Assembly: GCF_026626335.1 (NCBI RefSeq)
Contig: NZ_JAPNTZ010000013.1
Coordinates: 186,001-250,000, forward strand
Length of the DNA: 64,000 bases
Direction of reading: 5' to 3'
From: Paractinoplanes pyxinae
Lineage (GTDB): Bacteria; Actinomycetota; Actinomycetes; Mycobacteriales; Micromonosporaceae
Under the pieces are notes generated by a model. That model saw only the letters and a list, made by a program, of their open reading frames with translations. It had not been told where the DNA came from and did no database searches. Each line of letters begins with the position of its first letter. The first letter of the stretch is position 1. This document shows positions 25,893 through 34,320 of this stretch, in pieces. The position numbers and the translations under genes are program-made.

Positions 25893-28800
25893 GTGGCGCA
25901 GGCTGAACAGCCCGACAGCTACGACGATGAGCTGGCCCGCATCGAGGCTTCCATCGCGGATCTGAAGATCCGCGACATGGCCGCGGCCAAGGAGCGCACC
26001 CAGATCGCCGCCAAGATCCAGGCGGCCCAGTTCCAGCGCGACATCCTGGCCCACGCCAACACCAAGAAGAAGGCCGCCAAGACCGCCAAGACCCGTCGCG
26101 TACGGCGTCGCGGGCCCGACGATTTCGCGCCGCCGCCCCCACCCACGGGCGGCCCGGCCGAAGATCTGCCGCCCCCGCCTCCGCCGTCCTCCTCGAAGAG
26201 GCCGGGCCCGCGACCCGACTGGTCGCCTCCCGGCTCGGCCCACACCGGCCCGCCCGGCGTCGCCACCGACGGCGTGACCACACTCGTCGACGACCCGCCG
26301 CCGACCGAGCGGGTCGCCCCGCCCCCGCGCCGCTCGGCCGGGTTCACCGGGGCCGAGCACCACCCGCCCGAAGCGTCCTCCCAGTCGGTGCAGAACATCC
26401 TGCTGGCGCTGGGCGCGCTGCTCATCGGCGTGGCCGCCGTGGTCTTCGCCGGTGTCGCGGTCAGCAACCCGTTCGCCCGGGCCCTGATCCTGGCCTTGGC
26501 CACCACCACCGCCCTGGTCGCGGCGCCCGGCATCGCGCGGCGCGGCCTCAGCTCGACCGGCGAGACGGTGTCGTGGGTCGGGCTGGTGCTGCTGCCGCTC
26601 ACGCTGTTCGCCCTGCACGGCAGCGAACTGACCGGCGGGGCGAGTGTCCCCGTCCCGCTCTACCTCGGCATCACCTTCGCCATCACCGCGGTCGCCGCCT
26701 TTGCGTACGCGGGGGCCACCCGCCTGGCCGCGCCGCGCTACGCGACAGTGGTGGCCGTGCAGCCGGTTCCGCTGCTGCTGGCCGAGCCGATGATCCAGAG
26801 CCCGGCCGGCTGGGGCATGGCCCTGACCGTGGTCGCCGTGCTCGACCTGCTGCTGCTCACCACCGTGATCCGCAAGGGCCGGCTGCTGCCGCAGTGGCCG
26901 TGGGGCCGCCCGGTGGCCGCCGACCGGCAACACCAAGACCCGGTGCTGCTGGCCGAGGACGCTCCCGCCCGCCCCGAGTCGGCCGGTGAGGAACCCGACC
27001 TCATCCTGCACGGCGCCACCACCCGGCGGCGCCAGGGCTGGCTGCGGACGCGCATCTTCTTCCCCGGCCCCCGCCCCGAGGGCGCGCCGGCGGCCGGCTC
27101 GGTGCCGGTCGCGTTGCCCGCCACGCCCCCGTCGGCCGACTGGCTGCGCGAGCTGACCTTCGCCCTGCTCTGCGTGGCCAGCGCGGGCGCCCTGCTCTAT
27201 TCGTCGGTGGCGCTGCTGCAGGCCCAGGTGCTGCCGGACGCGCTGCGCTCCGGGCTGGTGCTGGTGCTGGCCGCGCTCACCGCGTTCGCCGCGGCCTGGC
27301 TGCTCGACAACCTGACCGCGCGCAACATCGCCGGCGGGGTGCTGACCCTGGCTGTGATCGGCGCGACGGCCCGCATCGCCGACGTCGTGTCCCCGCACTG
27401 GACGCTGGCCGTGGCCGCCGCCGTGGTCGCGGTCACCGGCGCCGTGGTCGCGCTGGTGCCGCCCGAGGTGCGCCGGGGCCCGCAGATCGCCTCGGCCGCC
27501 GCGCTCGCCCTCATCGGCGTCGTCCTGGTCATCGACTGCCTGCGCGCCGCCTTCGCGCCGCTGCAGGCCGCGCGTCCGGTCTGGCACGCCGACACGGCCG
27601 GCTACGCCCAGCGGATGGCCGAGGCGGCCGGCGAACTGGGCTGGCTGCTGGCCTTCAGCGCGCTGCTGGTCACCATCGCCGCCGCGCTCGCCCTGCCGCC
27701 CAGCGTGCGGCACGAGGGCGCGGTCGCCGGCATCGCGCTGACCGCCCTGGCCACGCCCGCCTCGCTCGGCCTGGACTGGTCCGGCGCGCCCTGGCCGCTG
27801 GTCCTCGCGGCGGTCGGCATCGGCGCCGCCGGGCTGGCCGCGACCACCCGGCGCATCGCCATCGTGCACGTGGCCGCGGCCGGCGTGGTCGGGCTCTTCG
27901 GGGCCGGGGCCGCCCTGGGCGCGGCCTGGCTGACCGCCGCCGTGCTCACCGCCATCGCCGGGGCCGGCGTGATGATCGCCGTGGCCGCCCGGCAGATTCC
28001 CATTCGCCTGTACGCGTGGCTGGTCGGCGACTGGGCGTCCGGTGCGGCCGCCCTGGCCCTACCCGGGGCCGTGGTGACGGCCGCCCTGGCCGTGTCCGAC
28101 GAGGGCAACGGGCCGCCGCCCACCGAGGCGGTCACCGTGCCCGCGCTGGCCGTCGGCTTCCTGGCCGTGGCGGCCACGCTCAGCTACTCCGCGGTGTTCC
28201 AGGTGGCCCGGCGCGACATCAGCCTGCCGCTGACCGCCGGCACCGGCCTCGGCGCGATCGCGCTGGCCCTGGCCGCCCTCGTCGCGCCCGGCGCCACCGC
28301 CCCTGACGTCTGGGTCGGCGCGCTGCTGCTGGTGGCGGCCGGCCTGCTGTTCTTCTCGAAGTCGATCGACAGCGGGCGGCGCAGCGACCGCGTGCTCGAC
28401 GGCCCCGACATCGCGGCGGCGGCCGCCACCGTCGCGATCTGCGGCGCGCTGGCCCGCGTGTTCGCGCTGGCGTTCCCCGACGCGCCGCTGGCCGTGGCGG
28501 GCGTGGTGGTGCTGATCGTCGCGCTCGGCGTGGCCGTGCTGCCCGAGGAGTGGAGCCGCGGGCCCAACCGCGGCCTGGCCGTGGCCGGCGTGGTGGTCGG
28601 CGCGATCGCCGGCTATCTGGCGCTGGCCGGCGCGGTCCGCATGCTGTCGGTCTCGGCCGACCTGTGGGACGCCGACCTGACCGCCTTCCCGAGCCCCGGC
28701 CCGGGGGCCTGGCAGGCGCCGTTCGCCCTGGTCGTGGTCTCGATCGCCGCCGCCCTGGCGGCTCCCCGCCCGTGGTCGCACCTGTTCTCGGCCATCGCCG

Positions 28801-31013
28801 GGGCGGCGGCCGCGATCGGCGCTCCCTTCGCGCTGGGGCTGCCCTGGTGGTCACCCCTGCTGATCGGGGGTGCGGTCGCCATCGCGTACGCCATGGCCTC
28901 GATCGCCGCCCTCGAACCGGCCGCCGCTCTGTGCCGAGCCGGCGCGGGTGCGGCCGTCCTGCTCCACGCCGTGGTGTCCTCGCTGGCCCGGCCCTGGTCG
29001 ACTGCGCTGTCACTGCTGCTCGTGGTGATGATCGGCGCGCTCACCGCCGTCATGGCCCGCACCCGGGTGGCGACGATCGAGAGCCCGCCGCCCGGCACGC
29101 CGCTGCCGCCGCCGGGCCGGTTCTGGGCGCCGTCCACCGTCACCGAGGCCGACCTGGCCCGCGACGACACCGGCATGCCCCGCCACCGCGCCCAGATCGG
29201 CGGCGCCGCCACCGGCGCCATCATGCTGGCACTGCCCGGCGTGCTCGCTTCGGTCGCCGCCGACCAGAACCACGACGCCCAGGTCGTGCTGACCGCCGCG
29301 CTCGCCGCCTCCTGCCTCAGCCTGGCCATGCTCGCGCTGGCCGGCCGCTACATCCCGCAGTTCCTGCCGTGGGCCACGGTCGGCCTGGTCCTCGGGGCGA
29401 CGATCACGGCCTTCGCGTCGATCCCGACCCCGCACCCGACGGCCCTCTACGCGGCCGCGGCGGCCCTGCTCGGGGTGCTGGCCGAACTGCTGCGCGGCTC
29501 GATCCCGGCCCCCGGCCTCACGCTGGCCCGCGAAGGCGTCTTCACCGGCGCCGGGCGCTACCCGCAGCGCCGGTGGACCACGGCCCGTCCGCTCGGCCTG
29601 AGCGGACGCTGGCTGGTCGATCCGGCCACCAGCGCGGTCGTGCTGGCCCTGGTGCCGACGATCCTGGCTCTGTTCTCGATCGCTCCCGCGCTGCGGGCCG
29701 CGCTGGTCGACCCCCTGGGCCAGCTCTCGCACATCTGGGACGGCCCTATTCCGGCGCTGGCCGCACCCTCGTCCGGTTATGTCGACGGCACCAGCGTGCT
29801 GGCCATCGTGCTGCTGACCGGGGCGGCGGCGCTGGCCGCGATCGGCTTCGGCGGCAAGGCGTCCGAGGCGGTGCCGGTCATCCTGCCCGGCCTGGCCATC
29901 ACCATCCTGATCGCCCCGATCGCCATGCACGCGCGCTACCCCACAGCCACCACGGCAGCCCTGGTCGTCTTCACCATCTCGATGCTGGGTCTGGCCCTCA
30001 CGCCGCCGCCGGCCGGCCGCCGCTCGTCGCTGCTCGGCACGACACGCACGATCGTCTTCGTGATCGGCCTGCTGGCCGGCAACGCGGGCCTGGCCGGCAG
30101 CCTCGCCCAGCAGCGGCTCACCCTGTTCACGCTGGGCAGCGCGGTCCTGGTCGGCCTGGTCGCCGCGCTCGGCGGGCGCAGCCGGTTCGCCCGGATCCTG
30201 GGCTGGCTGTTCGCCGCCGTCATGGGCCAGTTCTTCGTGCTCACGGCGGCGATCGCGGCCGGTGTCGAGCGTCCGTGGGCCGCGTTCGGGGTGCTGGCCG
30301 TGGGCGCCGCGCTGCTGATCCTCGAGGCCACGGTGCCGCGCCTCGGCCTGCCGCAGTACCGCGCCGAGGCGACCACGGTCGAGTGGAGCGGCTACGCGTC
30401 GGCCCTGATCGCCGGGGTCATGGCCTTCGACTCGCCGGCCCACCTGGCCGCGATGCTGTCCGCCTGGGGCGCCGTGCTCGGCCTGGCCGCGGCCCGCGTC
30501 GGCCGCCCGGCCAACCAGCGGCGGGCGCTGTTCTGGACGGCGGTCGGCTTCGAGGTCGTCGGCGTGTGGCTGTTCGTGGCGCTGGCCAACGTGGGGCTGC
30601 CCGAGGCGTACACGTTGCCGTTCGCGGCGCTGGCCCTGCTGGTCGGGGTCATCGAATCGCGCGACCGGCCCGATCTGAGCAGCTGGGCGGCGTACGGTCC
30701 GGCGCTTCTGGCCGCGTTCGTGCCGACCATCGGCATCGTGCTCGCCGGCAACGGCGGCGAACTACGCGAGGTGTTGCTGCTGCTGGCGGCGGTGGCCACC
30801 CTGATCGTCGGTTCCCGCAACCGGCAGCAGGCGCCAGTGGTGGTGGGCGCGCTGGCCACCATCATCGCGGCCATCCACTTCGCCAGCACGCTGGTCGGGC
30901 CGTGGCTGGTCCTGGTGCCGCTGGGTGTGATCCTGCTCTGGGTGGGCGCGACCAACGAGAACCGCCGCCGCACCCGCGAAGGCCTGCGCGGCGCCCTGGT
31001 GAAGATGCGTTAG
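25893..31013 (+). CDS. Very large polytopic membrane protein (1706 residues)
   Basis: GTG 25893 is fixed by GAGGAGG 5 nt upstream. The first ~70 residues form a charged coiled coil (DELARIEASIADLKIRDMAA, KERTQIAAKIQAAQ), followed by a Lys-rich patch and a ~100-residue Pro-rich disordered region (PPPPPTGG, LPPPPPPSSS). From ~170 on it is almost entirely hydrophobic, with tens of predicted helices separated by short loops and a few longer Pro-rich loops (around PPGTPLPPPGRF). No transporter, enzyme or channel motif is visible and I do not recognise a functional family. Gene length, no frameshift and uniform codon use show it is intact. Probably a large inner-membrane assembly or permease of actinobacteria. 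Confidence 0.9.
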   Translation: MAQAEQPDSYDDELARIEASIADLKIRDMAAAKERTQIAAKIQAAQFQRDILAHANTKKKAAKTAKTRRVRRRGPDDFAPPPPPTGGPAEDLPPPPPPSSSKRPGPRPDWSPPGSAHTGPPGVATDGVTTLVDDPPPTERVAPPPRRSAGFTGAEHHPPEASSQSVQNILLALGALLIGVAAVVFAGVAVSNPFARALILALATTTALVAAPGIARRGLSSTGETVSWVGLVLLPLTLFALHGSELTGGASVPVPLYLGITFAITAVAAFAYAGATRLAAPRYATVVAVQPVPLLLAEPMIQSPAGWGMALTVVAVLDLLLLTTVIRKGRLLPQWPWGRPVAADRQHQDPVLLAEDAPARPESAGEEPDLILHGATTRRRQGWLRTRIFFPGPRPEGAPAAGSVPVALPATPPSADWLRELTFALLCVASAGALLYSSVALLQAQVLPDALRSGLVLVLAALTAFAAAWLLDNLTARNIAGGVLTLAVIGATARIADVVSPHWTLAVAAAVVAVTGAVVALVPPEVRRGPQIASAAALALIGVVLVIDCLRAAFAPLQAARPVWHADTAGYAQRMAEAAGELGWLLAFSALLVTIAAALALPPSVRHEGAVAGIALTALATPASLGLDWSGAPWPLVLAAVGIGAAGLAATTRRIAIVHVAAAGVVGLFGAGAALGAAWLTAAVLTAIAGAGVMIAVAARQIPIRLYAWLVGDWASGAAALALPGAVVTAALAVSDEGNGPPPTEAVTVPALAVGFLAVAATLSYSAVFQVARRDISLPLTAGTGLGAIALALAALVAPGATAPDVWVGALLLVAAGLLFFSKSIDSGRRSDRVLDGPDIAAAAATVAICGALARVFALAFPDAPLAVAGVVVLIVALGVAVLPEEWSRGPNRGLAVAGVVVGAIAGYLALAGAVRMLSVSADLWDADLTAFPSPGPGAWQAPFALVVVSIAAALAAPRPWSHLFSAIAGAAAAIGAPFALGLPWWSPLLIGGAVAIAYAMASIAALEPAAALCRAGAGAAVLLHAVVSSLARPWSTALSLLLVVMIGALTAVMARTRVATIESPPPGTPLPPPGRFWAPSTVTEADLARDDTGMPRHRAQIGGAATGAIMLALPGVLASVAADQNHDAQVVLTAALAASCLSLAMLALAGRYIPQFLPWATVGLVLGATITAFASIPTPHPTALYAAAAALLGVLAELLRGSIPAPGLTLAREGVFTGAGRYPQRRWTTARPLGLSGRWLVDPATSAVVLALVPTILALFSIAPALRAALVDPLGQLSHIWDGPIPALAAPSSGYVDGTSVLAIVLLTGAAALAAIGFGGKASEAVPVILPGLAITILIAPIAMHARYPTATTAALVVFTISMLGLALTPPPAGRRSSLLGTTRTIVFVIGLLAGNAGLAGSLAQQRLTLFTLGSAVLVGLVAALGGRSRFARILGWLFAAVMGQFFVLTAAIAAGVERPWAAFGVLAVGAALLILEATVPRLGLPQYRAEATTVEWSGYASALIAGVMAFDSPAHLAAMLSAWGAVLGLAAARVGRPANQRRALFWTAVGFEVVGVWLFVALANVGLPEAYTLPFAALALLVGVIESRDRPDLSSWAAYGPALLAAFVPTIGIVLAGNGGELREVLLLLAAVATLIVGSRNRQQAPVVVGALATIIAAIHFASTLVGPWLVLVPLGVILLWVGATNENRRRTREGLRGALVKMR

Positions 31014-31047
31014 ACGCAGTCACCTCCCCGAGCCGTAGATTGGCGGC

Positions 31048-31656
31048 GTGAAAACGCTCTATGTCGTAACGCATCCCGAGGCGACTCACCACGTCGACGG
31101 ACTGGTCGGGGGTTGGTTCGACTCCGACCTGACGCCGCGCGGACTGGACCAGGCCGCGAAGATCGCCGAGCAGCTGGCCGCGCGGGCGCCGAACGCCGAG
31201 GTCTACTCCTCGGATCTGTTGCGCACCCGCAGGGCCGCCGAGATCATCGCCGCGCGGCTCGGCACGTCGGCGGTGCTCGACAGCGACCTGCGCGAGAAGT
31301 CGTTCGGCGAGGCCGGCGGCCGCCCGCAGTCCTGGTTGGACGAGCGGTTCATCCCGCCGCCCCGGTTCGGCGAACGCATGCGCCACGACGAGGGCCTGCC
31401 CGGCGCCGAGACGAAGTGGGATCTGGCGGTCCGGGTCTACGCGGCGGTGGAGCGCATCCTCAAGTCGGACGCGCCCCACCAGGTGATCGTCACGCACGGC
31501 ATGGCCGCCACCTTCGTACTGGCCGCCTGGATCGAGATGCCGCTCGAGTCAGCAGGCCGCGTGGCCTTCCGCTTCTCCCCCGGCGGCATCACGACCCTGC
31601 GCGAGGACGACTACTTCCACAACCGCACGGTCGTCCAGCTCAACGACGTTCCATGA
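31048..31656 (+). CDS. Histidine phosphatase superfamily protein (variant RHG motif)
   Basis: 202 residues, cytosolic. The catalytic motif that is usually RHGE/RHGxT reads VTHPEATHHV, so the phospho-accepting His is present but the preceding Arg is Thr. The rest of the fold fits: LTPRGLDQAAKIAEQL, VYSSDLLRTRRAAEIIA, the acid region EKSFGEAGG, and the second catalytic His in VIVTHGMAATFV. Phosphatase or mutase activity on an unknown substrate. Ends convergently with the methyltransferase with a 17-bp overlap. Confidence 0.88.
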   Translation: MKTLYVVTHPEATHHVDGLVGGWFDSDLTPRGLDQAAKIAEQLAARAPNAEVYSSDLLRTRRAAEIIAARLGTSAVLDSDLREKSFGEAGGRPQSWLDERFIPPPRFGERMRHDEGLPGAETKWDLAVRVYAAVERILKSDAPHQVIVTHGMAATFVLAAWIEMPLESAGRVAFRFSPGGITTLREDDYFHNRTVVQLNDVP

Positions 31657-32389
31657 GCGCGAACACCCCCCACCCGAGGTAGCGGCGCTGATAGCGGACG
31701 TGATCGAGCGGGGCGGTGTCCAGCTCGTCACGGAAGGCCGGGGCCAGCTCGTCGTCCGGGTTGTCGTCGAGCCAGCGCCGGATCGTGAGCCACTGGGCCG
31801 CGGCGTAGCGATCCCAGCTGTCCCCGTCGGCCAGCACCATCTCGACCAGATCCCAACCGAGCCGCCCGAACGACTCGACCAGCCCCGGCAGATCCAGAAA
31901 GTCGGACTTGGCCTGCGCATGGCACGCGCGCGCCGTCGCCTCGTCCGGCGGATCCTCCTGCCAGAACGGCTCCCCGATCAGCACCAGCCCACCGGGACGC
32001 AAACTGCGGGACAACAAATCCAAGGTTCCCGGTACGCCGTTCCCGATCCAGGTCGCCCCGATGCAAGCCGCGAGATCTACGGGCTCATCCAACACGTACC
32101 CGGCTGCGTCGTCGTGCACAAAGCTGACCCGCTCGGAAACACCCAGTTCGGCGGCTCTGGCCCGGGCCTGCTCGATGCCGAGCGTGCTGATGTCCACGCC
32201 GATCCCGCTGATGCCGTGGTCCCGGCTCCAGGTGCACAGCATCTCGCCGCTGCCACAGGCCAGATCGAGCATCGTGGCGCCGGCCGGCAGGCGCAGGGCA
32301 CGGCCGAGGTCGGCCAGCTTGACCTCGGAGAACGGGTTGTGAATGCGGTGATGCTGCTCGCGAATGACAAAACTACGTGGAAGGTCCAC
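31640..32389 (-). CDS. SAM-dependent methyltransferase
   Basis: 249 residues, class I Rossmann methyltransferase. Motif I MLDLACGSGEMLCTW, motif II region GIGVDISTLGIEQARARA, then VSFVHDDAAGYV and LRPGGLVLIGEP. Substrate unknown. The C-terminal ~90 residues contain a Trp/Asp-rich helical region (WLDDNPDDELAPAFRDEL). Cytosolic. Confidence 0.92.
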   Translation of the reverse strand: MDLPRSFVIREQHHRIHNPFSEVKLADLGRALRLPAGATMLDLACGSGEMLCTWSRDHGISGIGVDISTLGIEQARARAAELGVSERVSFVHDDAAGYVLDEPVDLAACIGATWIGNGVPGTLDLLSRSLRPGGLVLIGEPFWQEDPPDEATARACHAQAKSDFLDLPGLVESFGRLGWDLVEMVLADGDSWDRYAAAQWLTIRRWLDDNPDDELAPAFRDELDTAPLDHVRYQRRYLGWGVFALMERR

Positions 32390-32532
32390 TTCTGCTGTTC
32401 CTCACGTCGACTCGGATGGTGGCGGAATCGGCGTGGACCGGCATGCTAAGCACCTCCAGAAAAACGACGTGGATCCCGGACCGTACGCTGCAGCCCGAGC
32501 AATCTCCATCAATTTCCCGGTACGGGGGCAGA

Positions 32533-33168
32533 GTGCACCAGCGTGGGTGGGTGAACGCGGCGATAGCGGTGGTAGTCGCCGCCGGAGTGGCCGCGGCAGC
32601 AGGCCACTACCTGCAGGCAGGCGAGGCCGAAGCAACCGTGGTCGCCCCACCCAACCGGACGGTCGATCCCGCGGTCCCCGAGGCCAGGCTGCTCAACAGC
32701 GTCCTGTACATCGACGGCTGGCGCGAGTTCGGCAACCCGGTCGGCTTCACGTACGTACCGAAGACCCGCCCACCCGGCCTGGTGGACCTGAACCCGGGCA
32801 ATCCACCGAATTTGAGCGGCGGGTCCCACCGAGGGTCCGGAAACGGCGCCCAGATCGACGCCTACCACCTCAAGGGCCTCTTCGTGGCGCTCGAGTTCGC
32901 CGCCACCCCCACCGAAACCTGCGCCAACGCCCAGGACCCTCCCCGCGCCATCTGCGTCCGCGACAACAAGCCCACAGTCCCCGACCCGGCCGACATCAAC
33001 CTGCGTTACACGACGGCCTACTTCACCGCCGGCAAGCCCACCACCTTCAAGTCAAAAACCACCGAAGCGGCCAAACGCTTCTGGTCCAAGGTGGAGATGG
33101 TCCCGGTGCAGGAAGCCCCCTGGTTCACCGACCTGGTAACCCGCGCCGAGGCATCACTTCAGAAGTGA
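32533..33168 (+). CDS. Exported protein of unknown function
   Basis: About 211 residues from GTG 32533, which follows GGGGGCAGA; another GTG at 32551 and upstream ATGs (32416, 32443) are possible. The N-terminus WVNAAIAVVVAAGVAAAAGHYL is a signal anchor or signal peptide. The mature part has EARLLNSVLYIDGWREFGNP, a single Cys pair (TCANAQ, AICVRD) likely disulfide-bonded outside the cell, and no repeats. Not recognised. Convergent with the immunity gene, 1 bp apart. Confidence 0.75.
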   Translation: MHQRGWVNAAIAVVVAAGVAAAAGHYLQAGEAEATVVAPPNRTVDPAVPEARLLNSVLYIDGWREFGNPVGFTYVPKTRPPGLVDLNPGNPPNLSGGSHRGSGNGAQIDAYHLKGLFVALEFAATPTETCANAQDPPRAICVRDNKPTVPDPADINLRYTTAYFTAGKPTTFKSKTTEAAKRFWSKVEMVPVQEAPWFTDLVTRAEASLQK

Positions 33169-33169
33169 C

Positions 33170-33622
33170 TCATCCCGGAAGGGCATCGTTCGCGCCCGGG
33201 TAGTTGGCCCACCACGTCTCGCGCCGGTGTTTGACGAGAACCCCGTCGAGACGGGTCAACAGAAGGATGTCGCCATTGAACGCAAACGCGGCATCCTCCG
33301 GACCGCTCACCAGCACGCGGCGGACAACCGTAAGCATGTTCCTCACCTGCCAGCCGACGTCGTCCACCTCTTTGCTCATCCGAAAGCTGACCGACGTGTA
33401 AGGCTCCGGCTCCCATTCCCACGTGCCGTTGTCGGACAGGACATCGAGATAACGGCTCGGACCGGACAGAACAGTGGCGGCGAACCCGTAGCGAACATCA
33501 AGGTCCGCGACGAGGAGGCGCCCAGTCCCGGCGGGCCGCTCGGCCGGGTCTGGATAAGCGCGCTCCGCCACCTGCTCGACGGAAGTCACGCCGGCAAGGA
33601 CGAGGTCATACTCGATGGCCAT
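33170..33622 (-). CDS. SitI3-family immunity protein
   Basis: 150 residues. ATG 33622 follows GGGGGAGC. The sequence fits the SitI3 family (immunity partner of a Myxococcus Sit toxin), recalled from characteristic segments: MAIEYDLVLAGVTSVEQV, TWEWEPEPYTSVSFRM, NMLTVVRRVL, GDILLLTRLDG and the closing HRRETWWANYPGAN. It begins 16 nt after the stop of the toxin gene, the toxin-then-immunity order of polymorphic toxin loci. It would bind and neutralise the nuclease in the cytosol. Family identification is from memory of the family pattern. Confidence 0.8.
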   Translation of the reverse strand: MAIEYDLVLAGVTSVEQVAERAYPDPAERPAGTGRLLVADLDVRYGFAATVLSGPSRYLDVLSDNGTWEWEPEPYTSVSFRMSKEVDDVGWQVRNMLTVVRRVLVSGPEDAAFAFNGDILLLTRLDGVLVKHRRETWWANYPGANDALPG

Positions 33623-33638
33623 ATGTGCTGCTCCCCCG

Positions 33639-34256
33639 TCAGTCAGTTCTTGGTGGTAGTTCGAAATGGACAATGTCACCGTCGGCGGTGATGACTTTGA
33701 CCTCCTTCAGGCCATCCATCGGCCACTCGGCGAACTGCTTTCGTAGAGCGGCCAGATCCCCTGCCCATTGCTCCAGGTTGATAACCACTCGCTGCGTCTG
33801 GAGCTTATTGACTTTCTCGTCCCGCACGTAGCTCCAGACACCGCGCACAGTTTTGGTCGGGTTCGTCGGCGAGTAACAGTCGAAGACCCTTCCTTCGAGC
33901 AAATAGTCCGGCTTCGTGGCCGGAGAGCCTACGTCGCCGGCCTCGTGCCTCGCCTGCGCGACCACCGCGGGCGTGGGGTTCTGCGTGATCCGCCATCCCT
34001 TCTCGGCGAGGATGACGGCCGCCGAGTTCTCCATCTCCAAGGCGCGCCGGCCCTCGCCGTGGAGTCCGGCCGGGATGGTGGTTTTCGACCCGGCCGGGAC
34101 GCCGCCCGGCGTGCCGGTGCTTCGGGTGATGAAATAGTCGGGCTGGGCCCCTGTGCCGGAACGCCCTGTCCGTGCCACATCGAAGGTGACGTCCTGCCCC
34201 TCGCGCACGCTTCGCGGTTGTCGGCCGGCGCCTCCGGCGCGTCGCTTTCTGGCCAT
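33639..34256 (-). CDS. CdiA C-terminal-type nuclease toxin, orphan
   Basis: 205 residues. The last ~120 match the CdiA_C toxin-domain pattern: MENSAAVILAEKGWRITQNP, KPDYLLEGRVFDCYSPT, VNKLQTQRVVINLEQW and MDGLKEVKVITADG. The spaced acidic residues (MEN, PDY, EGR) resemble a PD-(D/E)xK-like nuclease site; tRNA or RNA cleavage is the known activity of the family. The N-terminus is only a basic tail (MARKRRAGG) and a ~80-residue linker ending TTIPAGLHGEGRRALE. There is no signal peptide, hemagglutinin, Rhs, WXG or lipobox. It may be an orphan toxin tip left from a larger effector, or a stand-alone toxin. Start ATG 34256; no good Shine-Dalgarno. Confidence 0.78.
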   Translation of the reverse strand: MARKRRAGGAGRQPRSVREGQDVTFDVARTGRSGTGAQPDYFITRSTGTPGGVPAGSKTTIPAGLHGEGRRALEMENSAAVILAEKGWRITQNPTPAVVAQARHEAGDVGSPATKPDYLLEGRVFDCYSPTNPTKTVRGVWSYVRDEKVNKLQTQRVVINLEQWAGDLAALRKQFAEWPMDGLKEVKVITADGDIVHFELPPRTD

Positions 34257-34320
34257 CGCCGTGGATCACCGCTCCCCGTTCCCGGTGAGCCGTCCATTGA
34301 AATAGGCGAGCGCAAATGCC

